From: Flaccisagitta enflata
Taxonomy: Eukaryota; Chaetognatha; Sagittoidea; Aphragmophora
Assembly (NCBI GenBank): GCA_965153355.1
Contig: OZ231126.1
Coordinates: 100,192,001 to 100,256,000 of the forward strand
Reading direction: 5' to 3'
Length of the DNA: 64,000 bases
The position numbers and the translations under genes were made by a program. The first letter of the stretch is position 1. Every line of letters begins with the position of its first letter. Below are positions 10,651 through 21,559 of the stretch, piece by piece. Below the pieces are notes generated by a model, which saw nothing but the letters and a program-made list of their open reading frames with translations, did not search any database and was not told where the DNA came from.

Positions 10651-11549
10651 AGCATTGCTTGTATAGGCAGGTAGCTGTTTTTGCAATTTTGTAGGCAGAG
10701 GAAAAATATGCATGGAAAATTTATTTAGAAAATGAGGTAAAATGATCTTTTTTTTTTATTTGCCTTGCAAATAATATCTCAAATCAGTTAACATTACCAT
10801 ACTTAAGATTTATCTAAACCTTTTCAAAATTACACTTGACTATTGAAGGCAACTATTCAAAAGTTCTGCTCGTAGGCAGCCAAATATCTTGTTGGAGCCT
10901 GTCGGTATTTCCATCGAAATGGAAGCAAATAGAATGCCATGAAACTTAACAAGTAACAATATAGCGGTGCCAGCGATCCGCCGATGAGCGTGCGACATTT
11001 TCGTCCTTAGATTTTATATTAGCAGTGTGGTCGCTGGGCTCCGGACTTGTATGCCTTGACAATATGATATTTCTATGATACCTTTATGCATCTAGATTGG
11101 GAAAATTACCCGGCATATTGATCCCTATCCATAGTTTTAGCCATTTATTGTAATAACTGTGATTTTTCCAGTCTCAAATTAAAGCGCGTTCGGACGCCGC
11201 AGTTAAGCAAAACTCTTTTCCCTACATAAGTAAAACATAGGGGGCTGCTAAGGGGCTGCTGTGACTTTCTCCTAATTCTAGCTCTTTAAGAGTCAAGGGG
11301 GCTGCTGGGCCAAAGGTGCTGCTAAAATACACGTACTCGTTGTTTTTGTCACCATTTCCAGCGCATCATGTTTTTGGTCATATCTTTTAAACGCTTGGAT
11401 GGATTTGCAAAATTCTTTTTGTTTTCATATGTTAACATCAAAACATGACTTCTGAGAGGGTAAAAAGTGATTTTCGTCGCTAAGAAAAAAATCTGTGGGC
11501 CTTCCCAAACAAAATCAAACAATTCGTCTAGGAAAGACTAAAGAGTTTA
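10651..11549. other. No supported gene
   Basis: AT-rich sequence. GGGGGCTGCT motifs recur at 11240-11330, but no gene or clear element is visible. Confidence 0.5.
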
Positions 11550-12074
11550 CAGTCAGCGGACAAAACACAATAGGTATATATATCACTCCGTTGGTTTTGA
11601 TCCAACCCACTGATATTGAACAGAATACTGTAAACAACAACTGGTTGTTGAAATTACAGCCGGCTGTTAAATTACAAAGTTGGCAAAAATCCAACTTTCA
11701 CCAAATAGAATGAGACCTGCAGATTCATAATCCTGATGACATTCTGAGAAGTTTGATATGTCACAACATACATTTTTATATGAGATTTTTTTTTTATAAA
11801 TGTTTAATTTAATTATAATGCAATATTAAAAAGAATATTTCTTATAAAAAGTGTTAAGTGTGACATGTCAAACTTCTCAGAATTTCATCAGGATTATGAA
11901 TCTGCATGTCTCATTCTTTTTGGTGAAAGTTGGATTTTTGCCAATTTTGTAACTGAACAGCCGGCTGTAATTTCAACAACCAGTTATTATTTACAGCATT
12001 CTGTTCAACATCAGTGAGTTGGATCAAAACCAACAGAGTGATATATATACCTATTGTGTTTTGTCCACTGACTG
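11550..12074. mobile_element. Palindromic Tc1/mariner-like MITE
   Basis: The ends are CAGTCAGCGGACAAAACACA and its inverse TGTGTTTTGTCCACTGACTG, with one mismatch over about 37 bp. The left flank is TA and the right flank is TT. The inverted homology continues through almost the whole element: CAGCCGGCTGTAATTTCAAC against GTTGAAATTACAGCCGGCTG, and GATTCATAATCCTGATGA against TCATCAGGATTATGAATC. CAGT-type termini after TA are typical of Tc1/mariner-derived elements. No transposase is present. A relative is at 49510. Confidence 0.8.
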
Positions 12075-12124
12075 TTTATTGAATTGGTTATCTCAGATGT
12101 TTAATGGAAAACTAGTAATGGTGC

Positions 12125-12505
12125 GCGTATTTACTAGTCAGTCAGGGTTCACAAGGCTCCATTTATTTCAGTTTCTGTGTAGTGAGGGTCCCTCACTGAG
12201 GGATATTGTTCCACTTATCATACGTTTCCTGTATTCTGATAATGAACAAATGGATGAAGAGGGATGAGGAAATATCTGTACAACAAATCTTTGATATTCT
12301 CTATGCTTCGCTGTTCAGTGAATCAGTGTCCACTGAGGGCGTGTTTCCAGTGAAGATGAAAAACGGGTTTGTTCCCATGCAACGCATTCATGAATTTCAA
12401 CTGTCCCACGAGGGAGTGAGCGAGCCTGTGAACGAAGCGAGCGAGCAAAGCGAGCGTAGTGAAGCGTAGCGCTGCGAAGCGAGTGAGCGGAGTGAGTCTG
12501 TGACT
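12125..12505 (+). repeat. Dispersed TCAGTGAGGG repeat copy and GAGCGA-rich tract
   Basis: ACTAGTCAGTCAGGGTTCAC, AAGGCTCCATT and GATATTGTTCCACTTATCAT resemble the reverse complements of 36530-36610 and 56890-56970. From 12412 the sequence becomes a GAGCGA/GAAGCG-rich degenerate repeat (AACGAAGCGAGCGAGCAAAG). The open frames here (12019-12267, 12206-12469) end in that repeat and look non-coding. Confidence 0.55.
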
Positions 12506-12930
12506 AGAAACACCCCCTGGCCCTAAGAGTGGACGTGGTTGAACGCGCTATGGATTTTCTTATTCCTTCCGTTGCTCTTTTCTTTAAAAAGTCCAACCTT
12601 CAAAATCAAATATTTTCATCTGGTAAGGCAACGACCTATTGCATGACTTCGCCTCATCACATGATCACAGTCGGGAGTTTATGCAAAAACTAATAGTAGT
12701 CGCTAAAAGGATAAACTAGGTCCGTCATGTCCTCCTTTCAATTCTATTGATGCATGATTTCCAAACGTATTCATCACGCTCACTTGCCTATTGTCTAGGG
12801 TGAATCGTTGCATCTAAAATGAATGGCTCACTCGGAACTTTTCATAATTATCACTTTTTCTCCAAACCCCTAATGACCGGTATGAGTCGATGCAGAAATG
12901 CAAGGGCTTTCATTTGATACCTCGTGACAT

Positions 12931-13458
12931 CAGGCCCGGCCAGAAAAATGGCGGCCCCCCCTCTGACCCCCTTGCCCAGGCCCCCTAACCCCCCTCTTCA
13001 TACATCATCTCTAAAATATCTTTATCTACATATTATGTAGATTCTACATAATACCTTATTATTTTATATCTTATTTACATTCAATACTATTAATTTTATT
13101 TAGATCACAATAACTACTTTTTAGAATTGTTTGTCACATTTATAATAGTCAAATTAGGGGCCCATTTAAAAACACAATCCACTGTATCTCTGAAATGGGA
13201 CGTGGAATTGTAGTATTAATCATGCGTTAAAAAAGTCCAACAAGGGTAAAACATGATCATATCAGAATTTGTTTAACTGGGCTGTCTGAATAGACTAAAT
13301 AGACTTTTCTTTTCTCTCTTTTTTTTTCTCTTTTTTTCTTTCATTTTTTTTTCTTCTCCTTTTTTTTCTCCTCTCTTCTTTCTCATCTCAGGAGCCCTCC
13401 TGGGCCCCCCTTGGGCCCGGGCCCCCCTTCTTAGAGGGGTGACCCCCCCCCCTCTGGC
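12931..13458. mobile_element. Probable hAT-like MITE
   Basis: The 528-bp segment is bordered by CGTGACAT at 12923-12930 and 13459-13466, an exact 8-bp duplication. The left end reads CAGGCCCGGCCAGAAAAATG with C-rich sequence after it. The right end is C-rich then CCCTCTGGC, so the inverted ends share GCCAGA and the G/C runs but are not perfect. CAGG-type ends with 8-bp duplications fit hAT-derived elements. Inside is AT-rich sequence and a T/C-rich tract at 13305-13390. Confidence 0.5.
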
Positions 13459-13466
13459 CGTGACAT

Positions 13467-14088
13467 ACACTTCTTTGTATTTTACGTCGTTGTGACTTGA
13501 AAAGTGTAAAATCGCCCTATCGGGTGTTTCTGCCTAATTTTTCTCGATCACCTTCTCCCTCTTAATAAGCTAATCAATGAACAAAATTTGCCAGAAAAGA
13601 CTAAAGATAAATTTCTTAATTAGGTAAAAATTATTAATTTTCATCAAATAAATGGCATGCCAAACAAATATCGGAAAAAGGCCCAATCATGAAAAACGCT
13701 AAATTCATTTCACGAGCATTGTAAATTCGACAATGACTACACTAAGGCAGATTGTCTCTCCTCTCCCTCTTAGTCTTGGATCATTTTCAAGGAGTTTGAC
13801 CTTTGCTGAGATGTTTGGTTGTAAGCAAAAAGAAACAGCATGGTTATTTTAGATACTTACATAGTAAACAAATCGGGTTCATTCAAAACTCACTGTAACC
13901 GGTGTCTGATACCCTCAAATATAAAAAAAATATACCAACCATTATCAAATAATACCTCAAAGCAAGTTTTCCCGCATGGGCTAGGGCATCTTTCAAGTGA
14001 TTAGAGTTCTCTTACTATATATATCTACAACGCGCCATTTGCTCCGATACGAGACTGGCATGTGGCTACTTCAGCCATGAGAAGGTGA
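13467..14088. other. No supported gene
   Basis: AT-rich, non-repetitive sequence without a credible open frame. Confidence 0.5.
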
Positions 14089-14133
14089 AACAAGGTCATT
14101 AGACCTAAGTTGGTTGCATCGGTATTTTCAGAA

Positions 14134-14183
<50 letters not shown>

Positions 14184-14380
14184 GGACAGACAGACGGACA
14201 GACAGACAGATTAGAATTTTCAAAATGACCATACAATTAGTGTCCTTATGCGTCTTCTCCAATGTTTAAGAATGTAACAAAAAACATGAAAAAAATGCCT
14301 TTAAAAACGGCTTTTGTGACATACGTATGGACAGACCATAGAGTCCAGCGTATAGAGTCGCGTGGTATGCGACGAAAAAT
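14089..14380 (+). mobile_element. GTCGCG-family element with (GACA)n cargo
   Basis: The left end GAAACAAGGTCATTAGACCT, AAGTTGGTTGCATCGG matches the reverse complement of the copy at 57173-57453. The cargo is a (GACA)n/(GACG)n tract at 14137-14210. The right end is GTATAGAGTCGCGTGGTATG, CGACGAAAAA, a stem with a short loop. Confidence 0.65.
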
Positions 14381-14502
14381 GTGTAGGATGCGCGCTACGA
14401 GACGTTCAAGAAACGAAACGATGAAAAAGTGAAACATTTTTCTTTGGTTGCAGGTTTTGTGTAGTCACATGCAGTTTCTTTTTTTTTAGCGTCTCCGCGC
14501 GT

Positions 14503-15487
14503 TGTCAACAAAAACAAGGCCAAGAGATGTCCAATAGATGCGTCCTCTTTAGACGTAAGATATTATCATACAAATTATTAAGATATAAGGATATTAAGAT
14601 ATAAAAATATGAAAATATAAAGATTCGAATAAATGAGTCAGATTTTCAATGATGCGTAAAATTTGTAATGAAAGAAGATAAAATCCGCGATTCAAAGCAT
14701 GAAAAACATGGCGTACGTTTTACTAGTTTCGCTATAAAGCTCCTCAGAAACGTATTTTAATTAAGCAAATAAAAGAAAAATATAAACTGATTCCTCTCTT
14801 CCCCCCACGCCTCCCCGACCCTCCCCCCACGCCTCCCCACCCCTCCCCCCACGCCTCCCCCCCTCCCCCCAAACCTCCCCCTATGCCTCCCCACCCCTCC
14901 TCCCCAGGCCTCACCACACCCCCCGCCTCATCCTCACGAAGACACATGAAGGAACTTGGAGAGACATGGAGAGATATTGAGAGACATGAAGAGACATGAG
15001 GAAACATGAGGAGACATAAGAGACATATAGAGACATGAAGAGACATAAGAGACATAAAAGACCTAAGAGATGTGAGATATAAGAGATATAAGAGAAATAA
15101 GAGACATAAGAGACATAAGAGACATATGAGACATATGAGACATATGAGGCATATGAGACATATGAGACATAAGAGACATATAGGAGACAAAAGAGACATA
15201 AGAGACCTAAGATACATAAGAGAAAAAAGAGACATAAGAGATATAAGAGACATATAGGAGACATAATAGACATATAGGAGACAAAAGTGACAAAAGAGAC
15301 AAAAGAGACGAAAGAGATGAAAGAGACAAAAGAAATATAAGAGACAAGAAGATACATGAAGAGAAAACTTTGAAAATCGCGTTTTGAAATTTTCCCGTTA
15401 CACTCAGACATTCAGACAGACAGACATTCAGACAGACAGACCAAGGGACACACCCTCTTATAGAGATGGGAGGACGCATCTAAAAAT
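14503..15487 (+). mobile_element. GATGCGTCC-subfamily Helentron-like element with GAGACATAA cargo
   Basis: The left end AAAAACAAGGCCAAGAGATG leads to GATGCGTCCTC at 14537-14547. The right end has GAGGACGCATC at 15470-15480 then TAAAAA: an exact 11-bp inverse match that replaces the GTCGCGTGC/GCACGCGAC pair of the main family. The cargo is a C-rich block (14802-14935) followed by about 400 bp of degenerate GAGACATAA/GAGACATATGA units (14940-15350). Long open frames on both strands across the cargo are repeat artefacts. Confidence 0.7.
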
Positions 15488-15832
15488 ATGAAAACAGATT
15501 TGAACTCGTCACACTCTGGGGATCTAACATGCAGCTTACAATGCCTTACATCGACCTAGTTTAGCCATAACAACCCTTTCTTCTAAGCTTCTTTATCTCT
15601 CAGATTTCTAACACAATCTTTTTGAAAAAAAAAGTCACCCAGACGTGATCATGTCTAGAGACTAGGGATGTGGATGCGGTCGATATTCATGCCGCTTCCA
15701 CCGCTCCCGCTTCCATTTTACAGTACAGATACTAGTAGCTATCCCATCCTCCAAATTGGAAGCGGTCAATCGCTTCCACATCCCTACTAGAGACAAGTGA
15801 AAATCATTGCATTTGAACATTATTTTGCCTTT

Positions 15833-16107
15833 TGGCCAACAATGCGTCCTCTTTGAATGAACGTTTTTTATAAATGAATGTTTTTTATGAATGAATGTCT
15901 TCTTATGAATGAATGTCATTTGTAAATGAATTAATAATTTGATGAATGAATTACTAGATGTATGCTTCTTTTACTGGGTAAGAACCACTTTTCTGTTGAA
16001 AAAAATGCTTGATTTTGATGTTTTTAATGAATGCGTTACCAACCGACAGACCGACCGACAGACCAACGGACACAGCCTATTATAGAGATGCGAGGACGCA
16101 TCTAAAG
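15833..16107 (+). mobile_element. GATGCGTCC-subfamily element with AATGAATG cargo
   Basis: The left end TTTGGCCAACAATGCGTCCT, CTTT pairs with the right end GATGCGAGGACGCATCTAAA (16087-16106). The left box at 15841-15851 is a 10/11 inverse match to 16092-16102. The cargo is GAATGAATG-like units, then CCGACAGACCGACC. Confidence 0.65.
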
Positions 16108-17079
16108 ATTCTGACATGGCTATTTTTCTCGCGTTTCCAAGTTACCAACCCACGTTGACTTCCCTACATAATTATAGATTCGCAGATCTTCAATCACCCG
16201 GAAACGCAGTTTAGTCCCGGGGTAGAATAAGAACTACCCTTGCAGAAGTGAGCATGCAAAAAGACCGCTTTCGATGCGGGAGTAGGGGTTGGCCAAGCTC
16301 GATTTATTTTTAGACATAACCACCTAGATGGACAATCTGTCACGATCAGTCGAAAAAAATGTTCAAAAAATGTTGTAACCAAATCTTTGGCTAGAACCTT
16401 GCCGAAGTTGGCAGAAACGTAAGAGTCTTCGCTAAGATAACAATTTTGTTTTGTCCAAGAATTGAGATATGACAGCATGAACCAATTTATAACACTCTAA
16501 TTTCAGCACATTTCCCGCATATTTGTCTGCATCAAATCGTCCGATTTTGTCTCAAAACTGCTTCGTCATGTGTATCACACGCACTAACAATACTTTATTT
16601 AATGTCATCCACTTTTTAAGGGTTTTAGACAGCGAATATGTTGAGAAAAGGGAAAAAAATTGATGAAAATAAACGAAATCAGCAGACACACATTTTCATG
16701 CACCAATTTCTTGATAATATCACCGACACAGTTGGAGTCCCATAGTCATTTTTTTTTACAGGTCTGCTTATACCTATTTGGTACTAATATAAAAAATTTT
16801 TGCGATGTTTATTTCCATTTTATCTTGTCCTTTACAAAAATGTTGTAAAAAATGTCAGGTTACGATGAAAACTTAGAAAAAATGACAGTAAAATTTCTTT
16901 TTTCTATTTATGGCACTTCCTGTTGGAGTTAAAGAATGAAATTTTTACTGTCGTTGGGGGGAACACCTACGTGCACACCAAATTTCATAACATTTGGTCA
17001 AAGTTAAGTATCGATTTTGTAAATTTTTCGAATTTCAACATGCTCATTTGCCATTTTTGAAAAAAAAACCTTTTCAAAC
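16108..17079. other. No supported gene
   Basis: Non-repetitive sequence with short open frames on both strands (16194-16478 minus is the longest, 94 codons) and no recognisable domain. Confidence 0.5.
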
Positions 17080-17217
17080 CGCGGAATAACAAATCTCCAA
17101 CGTGGATGAAGATTTTGCATTTCTGAAAACATCAGACCCTAAAAAATGTATTTTAGTTATGTCTGATGTTTTTGTTTTTTCCATTTTTCCATTTTCCATG
17201 AAAATTTGTTATTCCGC
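17080..17217. repeat. Short inverted repeat
   Basis: CGCGGAATAACAAAT near 17081 is mirrored by ATTTGTTATTCCGCG near 17203, and AACATCAGACC pairs with the later TCTGATGTTTTTG. This could be a small fold-back element or a terminator-like structure. Nothing coding overlaps it. Confidence 0.65.
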
Positions 17218-17433
17218 GCTCAGTTAGGTCTCATCAATTTCACGCTCATCAAAATAAGCAAAATGTAAAACTTGAAAGCTTACTTTTCAAATAAGGTTTC
17301 GAATAAAAATGAAACCCTTAATGATGAGTATCAATAAATGATTAAACCAAGAATAATAATCAATACTAAGATTGATACTTGTTTACTTTATTGCTTGCTA
17401 GATTGCTATCTAGTTTGCTTGCTTTCTCACAAA

Positions 17434-17613
17434 AACAAGGCCGGATACACGGCCAATACCAGTCGCGGACGGGTGGGCAGGGGCGGAAATGCGCATTTTC
17501 ACACTTTCCGGCTCGCTCACCACGGACCGACCGACCAACCGACCGACCAACGGACGGACGGACGGACGGACGGACAAAGCCTCTTATAGAGTCCCTTGTC
17601 CGCGACTAAAAAA
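17434..17613 (+). mobile_element. GTCGCG-family element, GTCGCGGAC variant
   Basis: The left end ACAAGGCCGGATACACGGCC has box GTCGCGGAC at 17462-17470. The cargo is GACCGACC/GACGGACG units at 17524-17575. The right end is AGCCTCTTATAGAGTCCCTT, then GTCCGCGAC at 17598-17606 and TAAAAAA. The two boxes are exact inverses of each other although both differ from the family norm. The local palindrome at the right end is broken in this copy. Confidence 0.75.
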
Positions 17614-17733
17614 GGAAAAAAGGAGATGAGATATTGAACAAATGAGATAAAACAGGTCGCCCAAGGGCAATATGTGGTCAGCGATACCCGTTGCCCTGCT
17701 TTGAGTGATTGTGAATTGGAGTGAGGGGAAGCA

Positions 17734-18189
17734 GGGCAGCGGCCCCGAAGGGGACGATGTCCTGTAGAACACAGGGGGAATTTTGCTTTTCCTGCCTCAA
17801 GAAGTGGATGAGATGCTGACTGAAGGCCTTCAAGAGCCTTATCTGAGGTCTAAGAAGGCTTATGTAAGGCCTGAGAATGTCAATCGGAAGCTTGAGATAG
17901 CTGGCCCTGAGAATTTGGATTTGAGGTCTGAAAGGCCAGGTTTGAGACCTGAGAAGCTGGATTTGAGGCCTGAGAGGTCAGATTTGAGGCCTGAGAGGTC
18001 AAATTTGATGCCTGAGAGGTCAGATTTGAGGCCTGAGAGATCAGATTTGAGGCCTGAGAGGTCAGATTTGAGGTCTGAGGGGCCCGATGAGGGGGGGGGG
18101 GACGAACGAACAAACAAACGAACGGACAGACGGACGAACAAAAGTCCCCTGTGTTCTACAGGACATCGTCCCCTTCGGGGCCGCTGCCC
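17734..18189. repeat. Type-B hairpin repeat
   Basis: GGGCAGCGGCCCCGAAGGGG, ACGATGTCCTGTAGAACACA at left is mirrored by TGTGTTCTACAGGACATCGT and CCCCTTCGGGGCCGCTGCCC at right, a near-perfect ~45-bp stem. The core holds about eight ~20-bp units of GGTCAGATTTGAGGCCTGAG type. The open frames of 152 and 123 codons here translate the units (RSDLRPE repeats) and are not considered genes. Confidence 0.85.
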
Positions 18190-18375
18190 AAAAGAAAGAC
18201 TACGCCTCATACCGGACCTAAAAGTAGTCACTCGCAGGTAGTCAGGGGCAGTAATGGGGTAGGTGGGCCGTGTAGAGACTGGACAGGAGCAGTACAGATC
18301 AGAAAACGTTTGATTTCACATGTATAGACAAACCCTTCTACGAAAACGCCCTCTTACAGTTGCTTTGCAAGCGAC

Positions 18376-18553
18376 AAGAATGAAAGAAAAAAGGAAAGAA
18401 AGAAGGAAAGAAAGAAAGGAAGAAAGAAAGAATGAGTGAATGAAGTAATGAAAGGATGAAAGAAAGAAAGAAAGGAAGTAAGGAAGGAAGGAAGGAAGGA
18501 AGGAGGGAAGGAAGGAAGGAAGGAAAGAAGGACAGAAAGAAAAATAGAAAGAG

Positions 18554-18620
<67 letters not shown>

Positions 18621-18665
18621 ATGAGAGAAAGAATGAGAGAAAGAATAACAGATAGAAAGATAGTA
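18376..18665 (+). repeat. GAAA/GGAA purine microsatellite
   Basis: Interrupted GAAA and GGAA units, with a perfect run of about 16 GAAA at 18553-18620. Confidence 0.95.
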
Positions 18666-19380
18666 AAACCATAAAAGAGAATGTTGGGTTACAAGTGCCA
18701 TTAAGTAAAACGCTGGTAAGGAAAAACTTAGTCAGGTAGATTTATGACAAGTTGAAAGAAGTGAGAGAAAATTGGGGACCAGTTTTCACAAAATTCTTAA
18801 AATAGTTCTAGAATCATATGCACATATATCCTTATTAATCTAACATACATTGATGTATTTTTCCAGCTGTCAAAAAATATTTGAACTTGAAAAGCTGATC
18901 TATTGTTAAGATAAGAGTTTTTAACTGATTTCTATTATCTTTTTGCAATAGAATTTTCATTTTTGAAATTGGTTATAAGTTGTAGATCTATTCATCAATT
19001 TATTACGTCTCCCTTTATTTGATATTTGTCCTGCTTTGAAAGGCTATCTAAATATTTTAAACTGAAAAAAATATTAAAAAAATAACATTTTTTAGCAAAA
19101 AAAATAGTAAAAATCTTTAAAAATCTTTAAAAATCTTAAAATTTTATCAGTTTTTATATTCTTCATATTGAATAACATACTGCTGAATAAATATAACAGG
19201 GTTTCGAAAAACTTAGTCATCATTTTTTTAGTGAAATAGGTAAATATGTGTAGAAAAGAAATAGGTTTTTCAAAGAGAAAAATAGCTGTAACTTTTTAAA
19301 TTTTTGAGATTTTGCATTAATTTTTTTTGCTACTTACATGAAAAAATATAGGCTAGTATATGAATCCATTGTTTTGCAGA
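18666..19380. other. AT-rich stretch, no supported gene
   Basis: Strongly AT-rich and without a meaningful open frame. Confidence 0.5.
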
Positions 19381-19474
19381 AAACAAGGCCAACACCTAAA
19401 AGTCGCGTGCAGGACAAAAATAACTGAACTGACCTGACTCCTTATTGTGTCTTTTTATCGAAAATCAGACTTAA

Positions 19475-20515
19475 AAGCAACCATAAACCAGACATAAACC
19501 AGACATGAACCAGATTTAAGCCAGACTCAAACCAGACTCAAACCAGACTCAAACCAGGCTCAAACCATGCTCAAACCAGAATCAAACCAGACACAAACCA
19601 GACTCAAACCAGACTCAAACCAGAATTAAACCAAACCAAAACCAGACCAAAACCAGACCTAAATCAGACCTAAATCAAACATAAACCAGACAAAAACCAG
19701 ACATACACCAGACCTAACCCAGACCAAAACCAGACATAAATCAGACATGAACCAGTCTTAAACCAGACTTAAACCAGACTTAAACCAGATGTAAACCAGA
19801 CGTAAACCAAACTTAAACCAGACTTAAACCAGACTTAAACCAGACTTAAACCAGACTTAAACCAGACTTAAACCAGACTTAAACCAGACTTAAACCAGAC
19901 TTAAACCAGACTTAAACCAGACTTAAACCAGACTTAAACCAGACTTAAACCAGACTTAAACCAGACTTAAACCAGACTTAAACCAGACTTTAACCAGACT
20001 TAAACCAGACTTAAACCAGACTTAAACCATACTTAAACCATACTTAAAAAAGACTTAAAACAGACTTAAACCAGACTTAAACCAGACTTAAACCAGACTT
20101 AAACCAGACTTTAACCAGACTTTAACCAGACTTTAACCAGACTTTAACCAGACTTTAACCAGACTTTAACCAGACTTTAACCAGACTTAAACCATACTTA
20201 AACCATACTTAAACCATACTTAAAACAGACTTAAACCAGACTTAAACCAGACATAAACCAGACTCAAACCATACTTATCTTTAATATCATTTTAACCAGC
20301 AGACTTAAACCAGCAGACTTAGACCATTAGACCAGCAGACTTAAACCATTAGATTTAAACCAGCAGACTTAAACCAGCAGACTTAAACCAGCAGATTCAA
20401 ACCAGCAAACTTTAACCAGCAGACTTAAACCAGCAGATTTAAACCAGCAGACTTTAACCAGCAGACTTGACCCATTAGATTTAAACCAGCAGACTTAAAC
20501 CAGCAGACTTTAACC
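19475..20515 (+). repeat. ACTTAAACCAG 11-bp minisatellite
   Basis: Dozens of copies of an 11-bp unit (ACTTAAACCAG). Variant blocks are ACTCAAACCAG at the left, a run of ACTTTAACCAG at 20105-20185, and a 14-bp derivative with an added CAG (CAGACTTAAACCAG) from 20298 on. It forms the cargo of the surrounding element. Confidence 0.95.
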
Positions 20516-20935
20516 AAAAATGACCAAAAATGACCAAAAATGACCAAAAATGACCAAAATGACCAAAGATGACCAAAGATGACCAAAGATGACCAAAGAT
20601 GACCAAAAATGACCAAAAATGACCTTAAATGACCAAAAATGACCAAAAATGACCAAAATTGACCAAAATTGACCAAAATAATCAAAGTGACCAAAAATGA
20701 CCCAAAAGGACCAAAAATGACTAAAAATGATCAAAAATGATCAAAAATGGCCAAAATGACCAAAAAAGACCAAAAACGACCAAAAATGACTAAAAATGAC
20801 CAAAAATAATCAAAAATGACCAAAAATGACCAAAATGACCAAAATGACCAAAATGACCAAAATGACCAAAATGACCAAAAATGACCAAAAATGACTAAAA
20901 GCAACCAATAATTCCCAAAAACAACAAAAAAATGA
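20516..20935 (+). repeat. ATGACCAAAA 10-bp minisatellite
   Basis: About 40 copies of ATGACCAAAA with 8- to 10-bp variants (ATGACCAAAG, ATGACCAA). On the minus strand this reads as FGHFWSFLVI, the source of several open frames that I reject as genes. Confidence 0.95.
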
Positions 20936-21068
20936 CTCAAAATAACTCCAGACGACCCAAAAAGACGAAAAAAAAGCAAAGTGTTACCGACCGACCGACG
21001 GACCGACGGACCGACGGACGGACCGACCGACGGAGCGGGTTGTAGAGTCGCGTGCACGCGACTAAAAA

Positions 21069-21557
21069 ATGACAAATTTTTTTCCCTTGGTGAAACTGAA
21101 CTGTCACGATTATTTTTATCGTGTCATATTTCAATGCGTCGTGGACTCATCGATACTGTTATGCAGGCAGAGGATGTAACTACATCGATAATCACCGGTT
21201 TTTAATTTGCTCACGGTAACTAAAAGATCTCTATATTGTTTAATCATAGCCAAACGATTTAACATCTGTCTTATAATTATTGTCACAACTTAGAATTTGA
21301 AAAAAACTACACTACATGTTGAGCTTTAATCATTGAATTTGAATGAAAAATAGTATTTTTGAAAATCCAAAAGGTGTTGAAAGTTTGTGGCCTTTTAAAC
21401 CGCAGTAATAAGATAAAATCACGAAACAGAAAAAATGATTTTTACTTGATTTTAACTGGAGAATTCAAGCTGATCAAACGCATTTACTGTTTATCACTTC
21501 AATCAATCTATTTGCCGCAGCTTTAGTGAATTACTTGATTGAATTGATACTGACAGG
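21069..21557. other. No supported gene
   Basis: AT-rich sequence between two mobile elements, with nothing recognisable. Confidence 0.5.
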
Positions 21558-21559
21558 TA

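Larger units (their letters stand above)
19382..21068 (+). mobile_element. Large GTCGCG-family (Helentron-like) element with minisatellite cargo
   Basis: The left end is AACAAGGCCAACACCTAAAA, with box GTCGCGTGC at 19402-19410. The right end is GGAGCGGGTTGTAGAGTCGC then GTGCACGCGACTAAAAA. The 18 bp at 21046-21063 form a perfect palindrome whose right half (21054-21062) is the exact inverse of the left box. Inside are two long arrays, detailed separately, then a GACCGACGGACC tract. The overall form (a stem at one end, subterminal inverted boxes, internal tandem repeats, T/A-rich flanks) is what is known for non-autonomous Helentrons such as DINE-1/INE-1. No Rep/helicase gene is present. Confidence 0.65.

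Noticed and set aside
12206-12469. 87-codon ORF ending in EASEQSERSEA
   Set aside because: The C-terminus is translated GAGCGA repeat and the upstream part overlaps a dispersed repeat.
14744-15479. Minus-strand frames of 166-169 codons (SLISLMS, SFISFVS)
   Set aside because: Translation of GAGACATAA-type cargo repeats; no transmembrane protein is implied despite the hydrophobic look.
17783-18241. 152-codon plus-strand frame with RSDLRPE repeats
   Set aside because: Lies wholly in the palindromic core and arms of a hairpin repeat; the mirrored frame on the other strand is equally open.
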